Below are positions 51,910 through 61,155 of a stretch of 64,000 nucleotides of DNA, piece by piece. A program made the position numbers and the translations under genes. Origin of the DNA: Methylobacterium brachiatum. GTDB lineage: Bacteria; Pseudomonadota; Alphaproteobacteria; Rhizobiales; Beijerinckiaceae. Each line of letters starts with the position of its first letter. Position 1 is the stretch's first letter. Under the pieces are notes generated by a model. The model did no database searches. It was not told the origin of the DNA and worked only from the letters and a program-made list of their open reading frames with translations. Where the stretch lies: contig NZ_JAJALK010000003.1 of NCBI RefSeq assembly GCF_020523825.1, positions 496,001-560,000 of the forward strand, written 5' to 3'.

Positions 51910-53316
51910 ATGGCTGGAAGAAGGAAACAGGCGGGTGCGCGGCTCTGGTTGCGCAAGCGCGACGAACAGGATTCTTCAACGTGGATGTGGTATATCATCG
52001 ACGGAAAAAATCAGCTCAGTCTGGGCCTGTTCTGGGATCCGCATGACCCCGACGGTACGAAGGCTGATCTTCTGCTTTCCGAGTACAAGGTGGACAAAGC
52101 GAAAGGGCCGCGAACGGCGGCGGCGCCATCCAATGCGGATGAGATTCCCCTCGACGACATCCTCGACCACATGGAGGCGTCCAACCCTGAAAAGGCGGGC
52201 GCGACGGATGCAGAGATCCGCAATCGCACGAACCTCCTGTTCTGCATTTCCGAACTTCGAAAATACTGGAGCGGAAAGTACCTGTCCGATGTCACGGCGC
52301 AATCCAGTGTTGAATACCGCAACATCAGAACGGGTGTGCGCTGGAAGAATCAGACGAAGGAGTCCGATTCTTCCAAGATCCGCGTAACCGGAACACAGTC
52401 GGCTCGCAGAGAGCTCGAGGTTTTGAACTCGGCGATCCAGCGCTATGCGCGCGAGAAGAACCTAACCGCGATCAGACAGGCCGAGCTTCCGCCGAAAGCT
52501 CAGCCTAGGGACGAGTGGTTGACCTACGACGAGGTCGCCCGCCTCCTCCTAGCGTGCCGTGGGCGTCGTTGGGATCCCGAGGCGGACGACTGGATTCGCG
52601 ACGCTCGCGGCCGTCTCGTCATCAAGGATCCCTACACACGGCGCCGACGTGCCGGGATCGCCCGTTTCATATTGCTGGCAGCTTGGACCGGAACACGGCA
52701 CGACTCGGTGCTCCGATTGCGCTGGAAGAAAAACGACTCGGCCGGATACGTTTCAGGCGATCTGAGGACATTGTTTCGCAGAGGTGATCGCGAGGCCGAT
52801 ACCTCGAAAAGCCGCAATCCTTGCAGAATCCCAACATCGCTTCAGGCACATATACGTCGTTGGCAGGAGAACGACGACAAGCGCGATCTTCTGAACATCG
52901 TCCATCAGCAAAATGGTACAGGTTACAATGCGTACATTCAAATAACCTTCAAGCAGATCGTCAAAGACGCCGGACTGGACCCCGAGCGCATCACCCCTCA
53001 TACTCTCCGGCACACTTGCGCGCACTGGATGAAAAACGAGGGGGTGCCGATCTGGGTTGCGGCGGACTACCTCTCGATGACGGTGGAAACTCTCGAGAAC
53101 GTCTACGGTTCGCATACGCTCGACTCCCACGAGTTGGTCGTGGACGCATTCGCTCATCGAAAGCGGCAGGTGTCGCCGGACCGCCGGAGCAATGCATCCG
53201 CAGCTCCCGTCACATTACGGGTGCCGAGCGACCCCGGCAGATCCAATGGTCGTGGTGACAGATGGACGCGCGATTGGCGCATGTCCAAGCGACCGAACCG
53301 GCGACGTACGCCATGA
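51910..53316 (+). CDS. Tyrosine-type site-specific integrase
   Basis: A 468-residue tyrosine recombinase. The catalytic residues are visible: Arg in AAWTGTRHDSVLRL (about 261), the HxxR box in TPHTLRHTCAHW (about 362-368) and the nucleophile in LENVYGSH (about 399). The N-terminal 200 residues hold the arm- and core-binding domains. Its GC is below the chromosomal average in the first half. It should be able to insert or excise the element that carries it; the attachment site is not defined. The final 55 bases overlap the next gene. Confidence 0.88.
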   Translation: MAGRRKQAGARLWLRKRDEQDSSTWMWYIIDGKNQLSLGLFWDPHDPDGTKADLLLSEYKVDKAKGPRTAAAPSNADEIPLDDILDHMEASNPEKAGATDAEIRNRTNLLFCISELRKYWSGKYLSDVTAQSSVEYRNIRTGVRWKNQTKESDSSKIRVTGTQSARRELEVLNSAIQRYAREKNLTAIRQAELPPKAQPRDEWLTYDEVARLLLACRGRRWDPEADDWIRDARGRLVIKDPYTRRRRAGIARFILLAAWTGTRHDSVLRLRWKKNDSAGYVSGDLRTLFRRGDREADTSKSRNPCRIPTSLQAHIRRWQENDDKRDLLNIVHQQNGTGYNAYIQITFKQIVKDAGLDPERITPHTLRHTCAHWMKNEGVPIWVAADYLSMTVETLENVYGSHTLDSHELVVDAFAHRKRQVSPDRRSNASAAPVTLRVPSDPGRSNGRGDRWTRDWRMSKRPNRRRTP

Positions 53317-54068
53317 TCCCGTCGTTCGCGGCTCTGCCGTTCGACAGGGCGACCGCTCTGGCGCTGATCGATCCTGTCGTCCATGCACGACCGGACGTTC
53401 CTCCCTCAGCGCAACGCTGTCTTGCGGCTGCTCTGGCCGTCTCCATAGGAACAGGGGCAGGACCGGACGAGCTATGCGCCGTCCACCCTCACGATCTCGG
53501 GACAGAAGCCGGCATCGCGACGATCGTGGTCGGTGCGCGCCGCTCGATCCACGGCCGGGACGCCGCCAGAACGGTTCCGCTGCTCAAGCCCGTCCGGAAC
53601 GTTCTGGAAGCGTACATGCGCGACCGCCGGAAATATGCGACCGGCGGGAACGGCCTGTTCATGTTGTCGGCGAAGCAACCACTTGGCGCGGCCGATCTCA
53701 GGACTGCGATCGCGCGCTGCGCTCGGGACAGGTCGCTCGGAAAGGGTGCGCAGATCCGGTCGGCGCGGCTCACCTTCGCCGCGGCACTCATGCGGGCCCA
53801 GGCGACCGAGGATCTCGTCGCCTACCTGACTGCGCGCGGCGGACGGGCCCGACGCTCGAGAGAGGAGTTCTATCTGCGGCAGAGGTCGCCGCACTTCGTA
53901 CTGCGCCTGCTCAATCGGCATCACGTCTTCGGCGCCCGTTACGACGAAGTCGCAGGTTCGGCGGCGGCTCGGTCGGTCGGCGAAGCTCCGGTATCTCGGT
54001 CCGGGGACGATCCGGATTCCGTTCCGGCTCCCGGGCTGTCGACCTGGAAGGTCGGGACTCAACGATGA
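53262..54068 (+). CDS. Recombinase-like protein lacking catalytic residues
   Basis: A 268-residue protein whose plan copies a tyrosine recombinase catalytic domain: LAVSIGTGAGPDELCAVHPHDL for the first active-site helix, RTVPLLKPVRNVLEAYM, then SARLTFAAALMRAQATEDLV for the HxxR region and EEFYLRQ for the tyrosine region. The first Arg (normally TGxR) is absent and the HxxR His is missing, so catalysis is unlikely. It starts within the 3' end of the active integrase gene, suggesting a partner or regulatory subunit. The family call is from pattern only. Confidence 0.5.
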   Translation: MDARLAHVQATEPATYAMIPSFAALPFDRATALALIDPVVHARPDVPPSAQRCLAAALAVSIGTGAGPDELCAVHPHDLGTEAGIATIVVGARRSIHGRDAARTVPLLKPVRNVLEAYMRDRRKYATGGNGLFMLSAKQPLGAADLRTAIARCARDRSLGKGAQIRSARLTFAAALMRAQATEDLVAYLTARGGRARRSREEFYLRQRSPHFVLRLLNRHHVFGARYDEVAGSAAARSVGEAPVSRSGDDPDSVPAPGLSTWKVGTQR

Positions 54069-54396
54069 AAGGCGATCTCCGGCGAGGCGGTCGGTTTCGA
54101 AGCCGCCCGGAAGTCCGTGTCGCCGAAGGCGATCGGCAGTCGCACGCCGGGATCCGGCGCTGGCTTCGGACGGGACCGCTCGGTGACGTCGTTCGAGCCG
54201 CGATCAAAGGAATCGCGCCCGTGCGAGTTTCGGGCGCGCGCGGGAGGATCGGGGCCCAGTTGCCGCACGATCCGTCCCGACGACGGCCGACGATGGCCGA
54301 TGTCGCATCGCCGCGTTCGGAGGCGCGATCCTGCCGACCTCGATGCGCTCTGTCGCCCCCCATCCGACCACGGTGTCGGAACGAAGGACATCGATC

Positions 54397-54717
54397 ATGT
54401 CGGTCCTGCACAAGGGTCCTGGCCCTTTTCCCGAACTCGCCCGCATCGCTGCCCGCCATCGTCGGTTGGCGGAGGATCTCGAACGCATCGCCGGCGGCCA
54501 CCATCCCGGTGCCGACGATTTGAGGGATGCGCCACTCCTGATGGAATGGAGGCTTCGCTTGGCTCCCGCGCCACACCTCGTCGGCATCGTGCTCGGTCAT
54601 CCTGTCATACCGGACGGAGAACTCTGCAGAACCAGCGAACTGTTCACGCTCGAACCGGACTTGGGTTACGCGCGCACGAGGTCGAGGTTCTACAGGCTGG
54701 GAGAAAGGGCCAACTGA
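54397..54717 (+). CDS. Small DUF6634-like protein
   Basis: A 106-residue protein: ARHRRLAEDLERIA, DAPLLMEWRL, LVGIVLGHPVIPDG, and RTRSRFYRLG at the C-terminus. From memory this matches a small family of unknown function (DUF6634) found in Methylobacterium and relatives, often on plasmids and islands. It has a start after ATCATG at 54397 and no strong ribosome binding site. Function unknown. Confidence 0.55.
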   Translation: MSVLHKGPGPFPELARIAARHRRLAEDLERIAGGHHPGADDLRDAPLLMEWRLRLAPAPHLVGIVLGHPVIPDGELCRTSELFTLEPDLGYARTRSRFYRLGERAN

Positions 54718-56134
54718 ACTCCGCTAGGCGGCGCGACGATCGTGGCTGCAGGTCGCTCCTGGCCGGTTCTCCTGCCGGCCTTGCCGGCGGCTTCCGGAAG
54801 CCGGCTGTTTGCATCTCGGGTCGGACGCCTGGGGATCCCGATTCCCTTCTCCGTGCGGGCCCACGTCGCCTGCGAACGCGTGGGCAGCCCAGCGTGGTCG
54901 GCTCGGCCGAGACCGTTGCCGATCGGAAGCCGGACGGCGCCGCGCCCGGCACCCGCCGCCGAATCGCGAATTGCGCGAACGAGGCTCCGGGCACGACGTC
55001 CGACGCGAAGTGGCGATTGCTGCCGCATAGAATGGCCGGCGCTTCATGAGGCTTCGATGGTTCCGTCGCGGATGAGATACGGGGAGGCGGCGCACGCTCA
55101 GGTTGGGCGCCCCGTCCGATCGGGCCGCATGGGGCTTAAGTGCCGTCGCCCGTCCGCCCGGCCGCGCCACTCCTTCGGATCGCGCGGCCGGACGTCGATC
55201 GGACGCGGGCCGAGGTTGCCGGCCCGCGTACGCACGAACGGGGCATCCAATTGCCAAAACCATTGCCAAAACCCATTTTTCGGCTCGGTTCCGCTCTGCG
55301 TGATCGCGATCTACCTCATGGGGCCAACCTCGCTCGACTCCGGCGCCGCACATCGCGGCCCCGCCTGGAGCGGCGGTCGAAGTGCGGCCTCCGCTCCTTC
55401 CGGTTCCTTCCGGTGCCCTCCCGTGCCACGGTATCGATTGCCTGGCAATGGATTGCCCTGTTCCTTTTGGCCGTCCAGACCTGATGGAACGGTGCACCAA
55501 ACCCGCCGGCCTCGGCCCGATGCACGATCGCGCAATAGTCTCGGTCGATCGTTCCTTTGTGACGGCCGCGAAGTCTGCCTCCGAACGTACTACCTCAGAT
55601 TGCGGAGCGCCCGAATGAGGGCGCGAGGTCGGAAGCGGATCGAGTGCCGGAAGTTCGGCATTTAGCTTCGCGTTCGGCGTACCGTCGTCCGATGAAGTTC
55701 TCGTGGAAGGGACATGGTGGCTTCCGAGTAAGGTCGCTCTCCGGCGCGGCTACCGGCCGGAAATCAATGCTTGGTATCCGTAGCGAGGGGCTGCTTCCGA
55801 CCAGGCTTTCGGATGGTCTGATTGCCGGCAATCTGATTGGCGCCGGGACGACCGAGAATGGCCGAAAGCCGCTGATCCGCTTTGCCGTAAGTACGCCGGA
55901 GAAGCGGGCAGTCGGGCGCCTGCACCCGCTTGCACGATCGACAGCGGATCCCCGCGGTATGTGCAGCACAAAGACAACGCACCGACGCGCCTCGATGAGC
56001 CGCGCGTCCATGGTGGTCGTCATGTCCGGCTCCTCTCCGCCTGCGCATCGGCCTAACCCACCGGAGGATGATCCAGGCGAATGAAATGGCGGCCGAGCCT
56101 GCGTCCAGCCGCCTCAGGACTGGTCATCCGGAGC
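54718..56134. other. Gene-poor 1.4 kb stretch, probable island edge
   Basis: No open frame here has recognisable domains or convincing start signals. It contains a tandem repeat (55248-55273) and a hairpin-forming GCGCCC-GAATGA-GGGCGC at 55605-55622. Composition is mixed. Degenerate coding remnants are possible, but I cannot name any. The island that began near 31 kb may end within this stretch. Confidence 0.35.
55248..55273. repeat. Tandem 13-base repeat
   Basis: The unit CCAATTGCCAAAA is followed directly by CCATTGCCAAAA and then CCCATTTTT, so TTGCCAAAACC is repeated head to tail. It stands out as an AT-rich island in GC-rich DNA and could be a protein-binding or recombination site. Confidence 0.5.
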
Positions 56135-56521
56135 TCAAGCGTCGGCGAGAACCGGAGCGCGGTCCTCGGTCTCGGGCGCGTTCAGGACGAACGTCACCAG
56201 CAGCACCGCCGCGCCATTCGCCCAGTAGTAGATCGCGTCGAGGCCCTCGAAGCCAAGCACGAACGGCGCGACGATGAAGGTGGCGCCGACCAAGCGATCG
56301 ACCGCCACATGCAGCCAGTAGGGCAGCACGCGGATGACGCCGGTCTTGTGGTCAGTGAGGAAGGTCAGCGCGAAAGCGGCGACGCCAGTCGCGACCGACA
56401 GCCACAGCGCCAGCGGGTTGGTCTTGCCCAGTCCCAGCAGGAACGGGGTGATTATCAGGCTCAGCGCCACCGGATAGTCGAGGTAAGCGTGGACGGTCTT
56501 GGTGACGAAACGGAAGTTCAT
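56135..56521 (-). CDS. Small four-helix membrane protein (SPW-repeat-like)
   Basis: A 128-residue integral membrane protein with four predicted spans (about residues 13-30, 37-55, 67-87 and 93-113) in two similar halves: YLDYPVALSLIITPFLLGL, and VDRLVGATFIVAPFVLGFEG. That internal duplication resembles SPW-repeat proteins, whose function is unknown. It is followed on the same strand by nothing nearby; the AhpD-like gene lies upstream, transcribed the same way. Confidence 0.65.
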   Translation of the reverse strand: MNFRFVTKTVHAYLDYPVALSLIITPFLLGLGKTNPLALWLSVATGVAAFALTFLTDHKTGVIRVLPYWLHVAVDRLVGATFIVAPFVLGFEGLDAIYYWANGAAVLLVTFVLNAPETEDRAPVLADA

Positions 56522-56628
56522 GACACTCTCCTGTTGGCTTTGCGAACGCTCGTCATGGCGAGGCCGCAGTTGATGGACGTCGAGGGAGTCGGACGCGGCG
56601 GCTAGTAAGACGCCGCGTCCGCCGTGGG

Positions 56629-57174
56629 TCAGGCCGCCAGCGCGACGTCGACCTTGGGGAAGTCGATGTCGGTCAGCGCGACGTTGTTGGTGAAGTTGGT
56701 GAGGACATTGATCGCCACATTGGCGATCACCTCGACGAGCCGGCCATCGTCGAGGCCGGCCGAACGGGCGGCGGCGATGTCGGCGTCGCTCACGTGGCCC
56801 TTCGCCTCCGCCACGCGCTGGGCGAAGGCGGCGACCGCGTTGTCGAGCGCGTCCTGCGCCTTGCCGTGGCGGGCGGCATGGACGCCTTCGGGCGTCAGGC
56901 CCGCGCCCTTGCCCATCAGCGTGTGGGCGGACAGGCAGTAGTGGCAGCCGTTGGCCTGTGCGACGGCAAGCGCGATGATCTCGCGCTGCTTGGCCGTCAG
57001 CGCGCCCTTGGCGAGCGCGTCGGAGAAGCCGAGATAGCCGTTCAGCACGGCGGGCGACTGCGCGAAGGTGGTGAACAGGTTCGGCACCATGCCGATCTTG
57101 GCCTTCACGGCCGAGAGCGTCGCCTGGACTTCGGCGGCGGCATGGGCGGTGTCGATGGGAGCGATACGGGGCAT
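56629..57174 (-). CDS. Carboxymuconolactone decarboxylase / AhpD-like protein
   Basis: A 181-residue AhpD-like protein. The redox motif is NGCHYCLSAH (CxxC followed by His), and the helical layout with GMVPNLFTTFAQSP at the start is typical of peroxidase-related members. It probably acts in peroxide or alkyl hydroperoxide removal or as a thiol-disulfide protein. It is divergent from an AraC regulator 81 bases away, a common pairing in which the regulator controls the enzyme. The ATG at 57174 is preferred over upstream starts. Confidence 0.82.
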   Translation of the reverse strand: MPRIAPIDTAHAAAEVQATLSAVKAKIGMVPNLFTTFAQSPAVLNGYLGFSDALAKGALTAKQREIIALAVAQANGCHYCLSAHTLMGKGAGLTPEGVHAARHGKAQDALDNAVAAFAQRVAEAKGHVSDADIAAARSAGLDDGRLVEVIANVAINVLTNFTNNVALTDIDFPKVDVALAA

Positions 57175-57255
57175 CGGCGAGATCCTCGTCTTGGTTTGTG
57201 CGGCTTGCACGCCCGCTCTATGCCGAACGACGCGGTAGCGTAGGTCCCGAGAACG

Positions 57256-58089
57256 TTGCCGATCGTCCCGATGGATCACCTCGCCGCCCTCTTCGCCCAC
57301 GCCACGCCCACCGCGCGGACCTTCTTCACGGGCAACCTATGCCAGGCGGTAGAATTCGCCGAAGGCGGCCATCTGCACTTCCTCAACGCCGGCACGCTGA
57401 CGCTCGCGCAACGTGGCGAGCCCGACCTTATGCTCTCAGAGCCGACGCTGCTGTTCTTCCCGCGCAGCCGCACCCACCGCTTTCTCGTCGACCCCGAGCG
57501 TGGCGCCGACCTTGCCTGCGCTGCCGTCGACCTCGGCGGCGAAGCGGGTAGCCCGATCGGCGAGGGGCTGCCGGCGTTCGTGGTGCTGCCGCTCGCCAGC
57601 CATCCCGCGCTCGGGCCGACCTGCGACCTGATCGTCGACGAGGCCTTCGCGGAGGGCGACGGCCGGCAGACGGCGCTCGACCGGCTGTTCGATTACCTGC
57701 TGATACTGATCGTGCGGCACGTGGTGAGGAGCGGTCTCGTCGACGGCGGCGTCCTCGCGGGGCTCGCCGACACCCGGCTGGCGCGTGCGCTCACCGCGCT
57801 GCACGAGGCGCCGGGCAAGCCTTGGTCGCTCGAGAACCTCGCCGAGGTGGCCGGCATGTCGCGCACCCGTTTCGCGGAGCGCTTCCGCGTCGTTGTCGGC
57901 CGGACACCGATCGACTATCTCACGCTCTGGCGGATGACAGTGGCGCGCCAGCGCCTCGCCAAGGGCAAGTCTGTCAAGAGCGTGGCCGCGGAGGTCGGCT
58001 ACGACAGCCCCGCTGCGTTTTCGCGGGTGTTCTCCCGCATCGTCGGGCACTCACCGCGCGAACAACAGGACAGCGCATCTCCTGAGTAA
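57256..58089 (+). CDS. AraC-family transcriptional regulator (cupin_6 type)
   Basis: A 277-residue regulator. The N-terminal 170 residues form a cupin-type sensor (LHFLNAGTLTL, LLFFPRSRTHRFLVD). The C-terminal domain has two helix-turn-helix motifs: WSLENLAEVAGMSRTRFAERF, and VKSVAAEVGYDSPAAFSRVF. It is divergent from the AhpD-like gene and is the likely activator of that gene and the SPW-like gene behind it. Inducer unknown. Confidence 0.85.
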   Translation: MPIVPMDHLAALFAHATPTARTFFTGNLCQAVEFAEGGHLHFLNAGTLTLAQRGEPDLMLSEPTLLFFPRSRTHRFLVDPERGADLACAAVDLGGEAGSPIGEGLPAFVVLPLASHPALGPTCDLIVDEAFAEGDGRQTALDRLFDYLLILIVRHVVRSGLVDGGVLAGLADTRLARALTALHEAPGKPWSLENLAEVAGMSRTRFAERFRVVVGRTPIDYLTLWRMTVARQRLAKGKSVKSVAAEVGYDSPAAFSRVFSRIVGHSPREQQDSASPE

Positions 58090-58294
58090 GCCTGCTTTGA
58101 TGCATCCGCCCTCCGGGAGCGGTCGGGCGGAAATCCACCCGTCCAAGGCGTTCAGCTACCCCTTGACGTCAGCAGGAGCTGGCCGATTCGGTCCGCCCGC
58201 TTCGGAGAAGGGCCGCCGGAACAGCGAACGCTCCGCTTCCGACCCAAGTCAGGCGAACACGCCGCCGCCCATTGAGCGCCGTTGCGTCTGAGGG

Positions 58295-58849
58295 TCAGCC
58301 CGCCCGCGTGATCGGCCGGGCGAAACGTTGCTCCAGCACCTCTACCCCCCATTGCTGTCCGGGCCGCTCCTCTACAAGCCGGAAGCCGTGCGACTCGTAC
58401 AGGTGACGGGCGGCATGTAGGCCCTGGAACGTCCAAAGGTGGACGGCGTCGAAGGCCCGCAGCTCGCAGAAGCCCACAGCGGCGGTCAACAGCCTTCTGC
58501 CGACGCCGCCACCGCGCAATCCGTCATCGACGATGAACCAGCGCAGATGCGCGATGCCCGCGCCGATGTCCTCGCCGTCGATGGCCACCGTGCCGACGAT
58601 CTGCCCCCGGCGAACCGCGAGCCAGAGGCCGTTGCAGGGATGATCGAGTCGATCTGCGAAATCGGCCAGACCTGCGGCGATGCGTGCCTCGAACGCGCGT
58701 CCGAACCCCGCAATCCTCGCGTAGTGCTGGGCGTGCATCTCCGTGCAGCGCGCGAGAGCACCGCTCTGGTAGCCGGCCACGAGGGTCACTTCGGGCGGAT
58801 GCGTCGAGACCTCGGGCGCCCCATCCGTCTGTCGCAGATCGTGCGTCAT
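58295..58849 (-). CDS. GNAT-family acetyltransferase
   Basis: A 184-residue protein with the GNAT fold: central strands GLWLAVRRGQIVGTVAIDGE and HLRWFIVDDGLRGGGVGRRLL, the latter holding the acetyl-CoA-binding RGGGVGRRL loop. The C-terminal AARHLYESHGFRLV is typical. It may resemble acetyltransferases found fused to MarR regulators, but no regulator is present. Substrate unknown. Confidence 0.8.
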   Translation of the reverse strand: MTHDLRQTDGAPEVSTHPPEVTLVAGYQSGALARCTEMHAQHYARIAGFGRAFEARIAAGLADFADRLDHPCNGLWLAVRRGQIVGTVAIDGEDIGAGIAHLRWFIVDDGLRGGGVGRRLLTAAVGFCELRAFDAVHLWTFQGLHAARHLYESHGFRLVEERPGQQWGVEVLEQRFARPITRAG

Positions 58850-59197
58850 CGTTCAGCTTAGTCCCCCGGGCGGTGCGCCGACATCATGTTATCCAACCCT
58901 CGCCATTCCTGGTCTGGAGTCCTCCGCGACCCGACCGATCCGCCTGTCATGGGTGAAGGCATCCGATGAACGAACAACCGCGCCGGCGCTTCTCGGCGGT
59001 CTCCCGAGCCTGCGGGCTGGATCGTCCAATAACGCCGTGCTCTTGGCTGTGGCCCAACCAGGCGATCACGGCTTGAGCCGCCGGGCGCCGGCAGATCGAT
59101 CGAGATTGCGGCGCAAGAAGCGGGATGCGCGACCCCGTGGACGCGGTGCAGACCGGATGGCCTTCCGCGACTGAACCGTCCCGCCAAGTCCACTTCC
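58850..59197. other. Intergenic, no gene seen
   Basis: About 350 bases, with no frame of protein-like composition. It precedes a transporter fragment and probably carries deletion scars. Confidence 0.3.
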
Positions 59198-59329
59198 GTG
59201 AACCGCAGCATGACCGCGTCCGAGCAGACGATTCTGCTCGCCCTATCCGTACGTTGGGGCGGATCGTTCTTCCTCACGCGCGTCGCGCTCTCGGTGCTGC
59301 CGCCGACGACCCGCTCCGCCCGAGGCGGG
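59198..59329 (+). pseudogene. DMT/EamA-type transporter, N-terminal fragment
   Basis: The first 38 residues, with SEQTILLALSVRWGGSFFLT and RVALSVLPP, match the first helix and loop of EamA-family drug/metabolite transporters. The frame then turns into unrelated sequence and stops at 59389, so about 250 residues are missing. It is a remnant. Confidence 0.6.
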
Positions 59330-59448
59330 AACCTCCGGCCGAGCCGTTGCGGAGAACGGCGGCTGCGCCTTTCTCGTATGCCATCGTGAACCCCGATCGT
59401 TGCTGTGGCTGCATTCTCCGGGACCTGGTCGCGCAATGCCGGTGCTGC

Positions 59449-60120
59449 TCAGCCGCGCGTCCTGGCCTGCTCGCCGAATCGGGGCGATGCCGTCATCCGG
59501 GGGAAGGCGCGCTCGACGATGTCACCCACGCGGTCGGGCGCGCAGATCGGTCCGAGCACCTCACGATAGAGCGGATCGGAGATCACCGTGGCCGACCCGA
59601 CCAGGGTCGCCACGAACTGGAACATCAGGAGGTCGAGGTCCACCTCGACCATCCATCCTGCGGCCTGCGCCTGCCGCAAAGTTGCCCTCTGCTTCTCGGC
59701 GAACCGCATCATCTTGGCCTTAAGGCCCGGGCTCGCGCATCGGACGACCTCCGGGTTCCGGACCGCGTTGTAGTGTGCGGGGTGTTCGTTGGCCCATTGC
59801 AGATAGGCGCTGGCGAGCGAGCGAAGCTGTTCGACCGGATCACCGCCCGATGCGGCCATCGCCGACTCAGTCGCCGCGATCAGCCTGTCCACGCCGTCCT
59901 CCGCCAGCGCGGCGAGGAGGTCCGTCCGGGTCTGGAAGTGTCTGCCGGGTGCAGCGTGCGAGACGCCGAGGTCGCGGGCGAGCGCCCGCAGACTCAGCGC
60001 CTCGATTCCCTCCGCACCTATCACCTCGGCCGCCCGTTCGAGCAGCGCATCGCGCAGGTTACCGTGATGGTAACGCCGCGCGCCGGATGGGCAGCAGGAT
60101 TCGCGATCCAATGTTGACAC
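59449..60120 (-). CDS. TetR/AcrR-family transcriptional regulator
   Basis: A 223-residue regulator. Its helix-turn-helix covers about residues 20-65: GIEALSLRALARDLGVSHAA, with Phe replacing the usual Tyr after it. The C-terminal domain is of the TetR_C type (LQWANEHPAHYNAVRNPEVV). The GTG at 60120 is the furthest start; a shorter form is possible. It is divergent from a flavin monooxygenase remnant, with a perfect 17-bp inverted repeat between them, so it was probably that gene's repressor. Confidence 0.8.
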   Translation of the reverse strand: MSTLDRESCCPSGARRYHHGNLRDALLERAAEVIGAEGIEALSLRALARDLGVSHAAPGRHFQTRTDLLAALAEDGVDRLIAATESAMAASGGDPVEQLRSLASAYLQWANEHPAHYNAVRNPEVVRCASPGLKAKMMRFAEKQRATLRQAQAAGWMVEVDLDLLMFQFVATLVGSATVISDPLYREVLGPICAPDRVGDIVERAFPRMTASPRFGEQARTRG

Positions 60121-60144
60121 AGCCTACAAAGGCTCCCAGTTGTG

Positions 60145-60161
60145 TGTTGTCGCTGACAACA
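60145..60161. promoter_or_regulatory. TetR-type operator palindrome
   Basis: TGTTGTC-GCT-GACAACA has seven-base perfect arms and lies in the 83-base spacer between the TetR gene and the monooxygenase start. Size and placement are typical of a TetR operator controlling both genes. A TTGACA sequence at 60114-60119 could be a promoter element for the plus strand. Confidence 0.65.
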
Positions 60162-60203
60162 TAGCGGGTCGCGGCGCCGTGGCAATGATCCGAGGAGATC
60201 ATC

Positions 60204-61140
60204 GTGTCGTCCCTTCCTCAAAGCACCGAAGTCCTTATCTGCGGCGCCGGCCCCGTTGGCCTCACGCTCGCTCTCGGCCTCGCGAAGAGGGGGCGTCAGG
60301 AGCATCGTCGTCGATCAGAAGCGGGAGCTGGACACTCACTCCCGCGCAATCGCGCTGTTTCCACGGACGCTGGAAATCTTTCGGTCGCTCGGCGTGGTCG
60401 AGGATTTGATCGTCAGCGGCGAGCAGTCGTCCCACCTCCGGCTGCGCCGCGCGTCAGACCGCAAGACCCTCATCGACTTCGACTTCGGAACCTACGACCC
60501 GATCACGCAGTGTAACTACTTGCTCGCCATCCCTCAGAACCGCACGGAGCGCGTCCTCTTCGAGCACGCCCAGCGCAACGACAGGATCGAGCTGCGTATG
60601 GGATGCTCGTTCGTTCGATTCGAGGACGATGAGGCCGGCGGGTGCGTGCATGTTCGTCTTCGCGAAGGGGAAGGCGTCGAGAGCGTCGTCGAGGCGCGAT
60701 TCCTCGTGGGGGCGGACGGTTCCCACAGCAGCGTTCGGCAGCAGCTCGGCTGGGAGTTGCAGGGTAAGACCTACGCGACTCGAGCCGTCCTTGCCGATGT
60801 CGAGGTGAGCGAGGAGGCGGACACCGCGGACGGGTGGCTCGCCGAGCCCGATCGCCCGTCGCTCCTTATGTCGATCCGGTATGCGCCGCGGATATGGCGC
60901 TTGATCGAGCAGGGCATTCCCGACACGCTGACGGACGCCGAGCTCGCCGATCACGCGCGAGAGCTGACAGAGGTTCTGTTCGGCGAGGGGGCCTGGCGGA
61001 AGACGGTGTGGACCTCGGCCTACCGCAAGCACGAGCGCGTGGCGCCTCATTTCCGGAGCGGGCGCGTGCTGCTGGCGGGGGACGCCGCGCACCTCAACAG
61101 CCCGGCCGGCGGGCAAGGTCTGAACACGGGCATCCGCGAT
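60204..61140 (+). pseudogene. FAD-dependent aromatic monooxygenase, frameshifted and truncated
   Basis: The gene has a good start: GAGGAG nine bases before GTG at 60204. It encodes the FAD motif GAGPVGLTLALGLAKRG. At a run of five G bases (60288-60292) one extra base shifts the frame; the rest continues in the next frame with SIVVDQKRELDTHSRAIAL, the GADGSHSSVR motif and the FAD-ribityl motif GRVLLAGDAAHLNSPAGGQGLNTG. An IS3-family element then ends it at 61140, losing the C-terminal region. It belonged to the pentachlorophenol/phenol hydroxylase (PF01494) group and is now doubly inactivated. Confidence 0.85.
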
Positions 61141-61155
61141 TGGACTTGCTTCAGT

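Noticed and set aside
54065..54523. A 152-residue frame starting ATGA after the recombinase-like gene
   Set aside because: Its composition is Arg/Ser-rich noise and it overlaps the better-supported DUF6634-like gene in another frame.
31000..56134. A second copy of the tRNA-Gly 3' end as the right attachment site
   Set aside because: Reading the region by eye found only short partial matches such as TTTCCCGCTCC near 34287, none long enough to be an attachment repeat.
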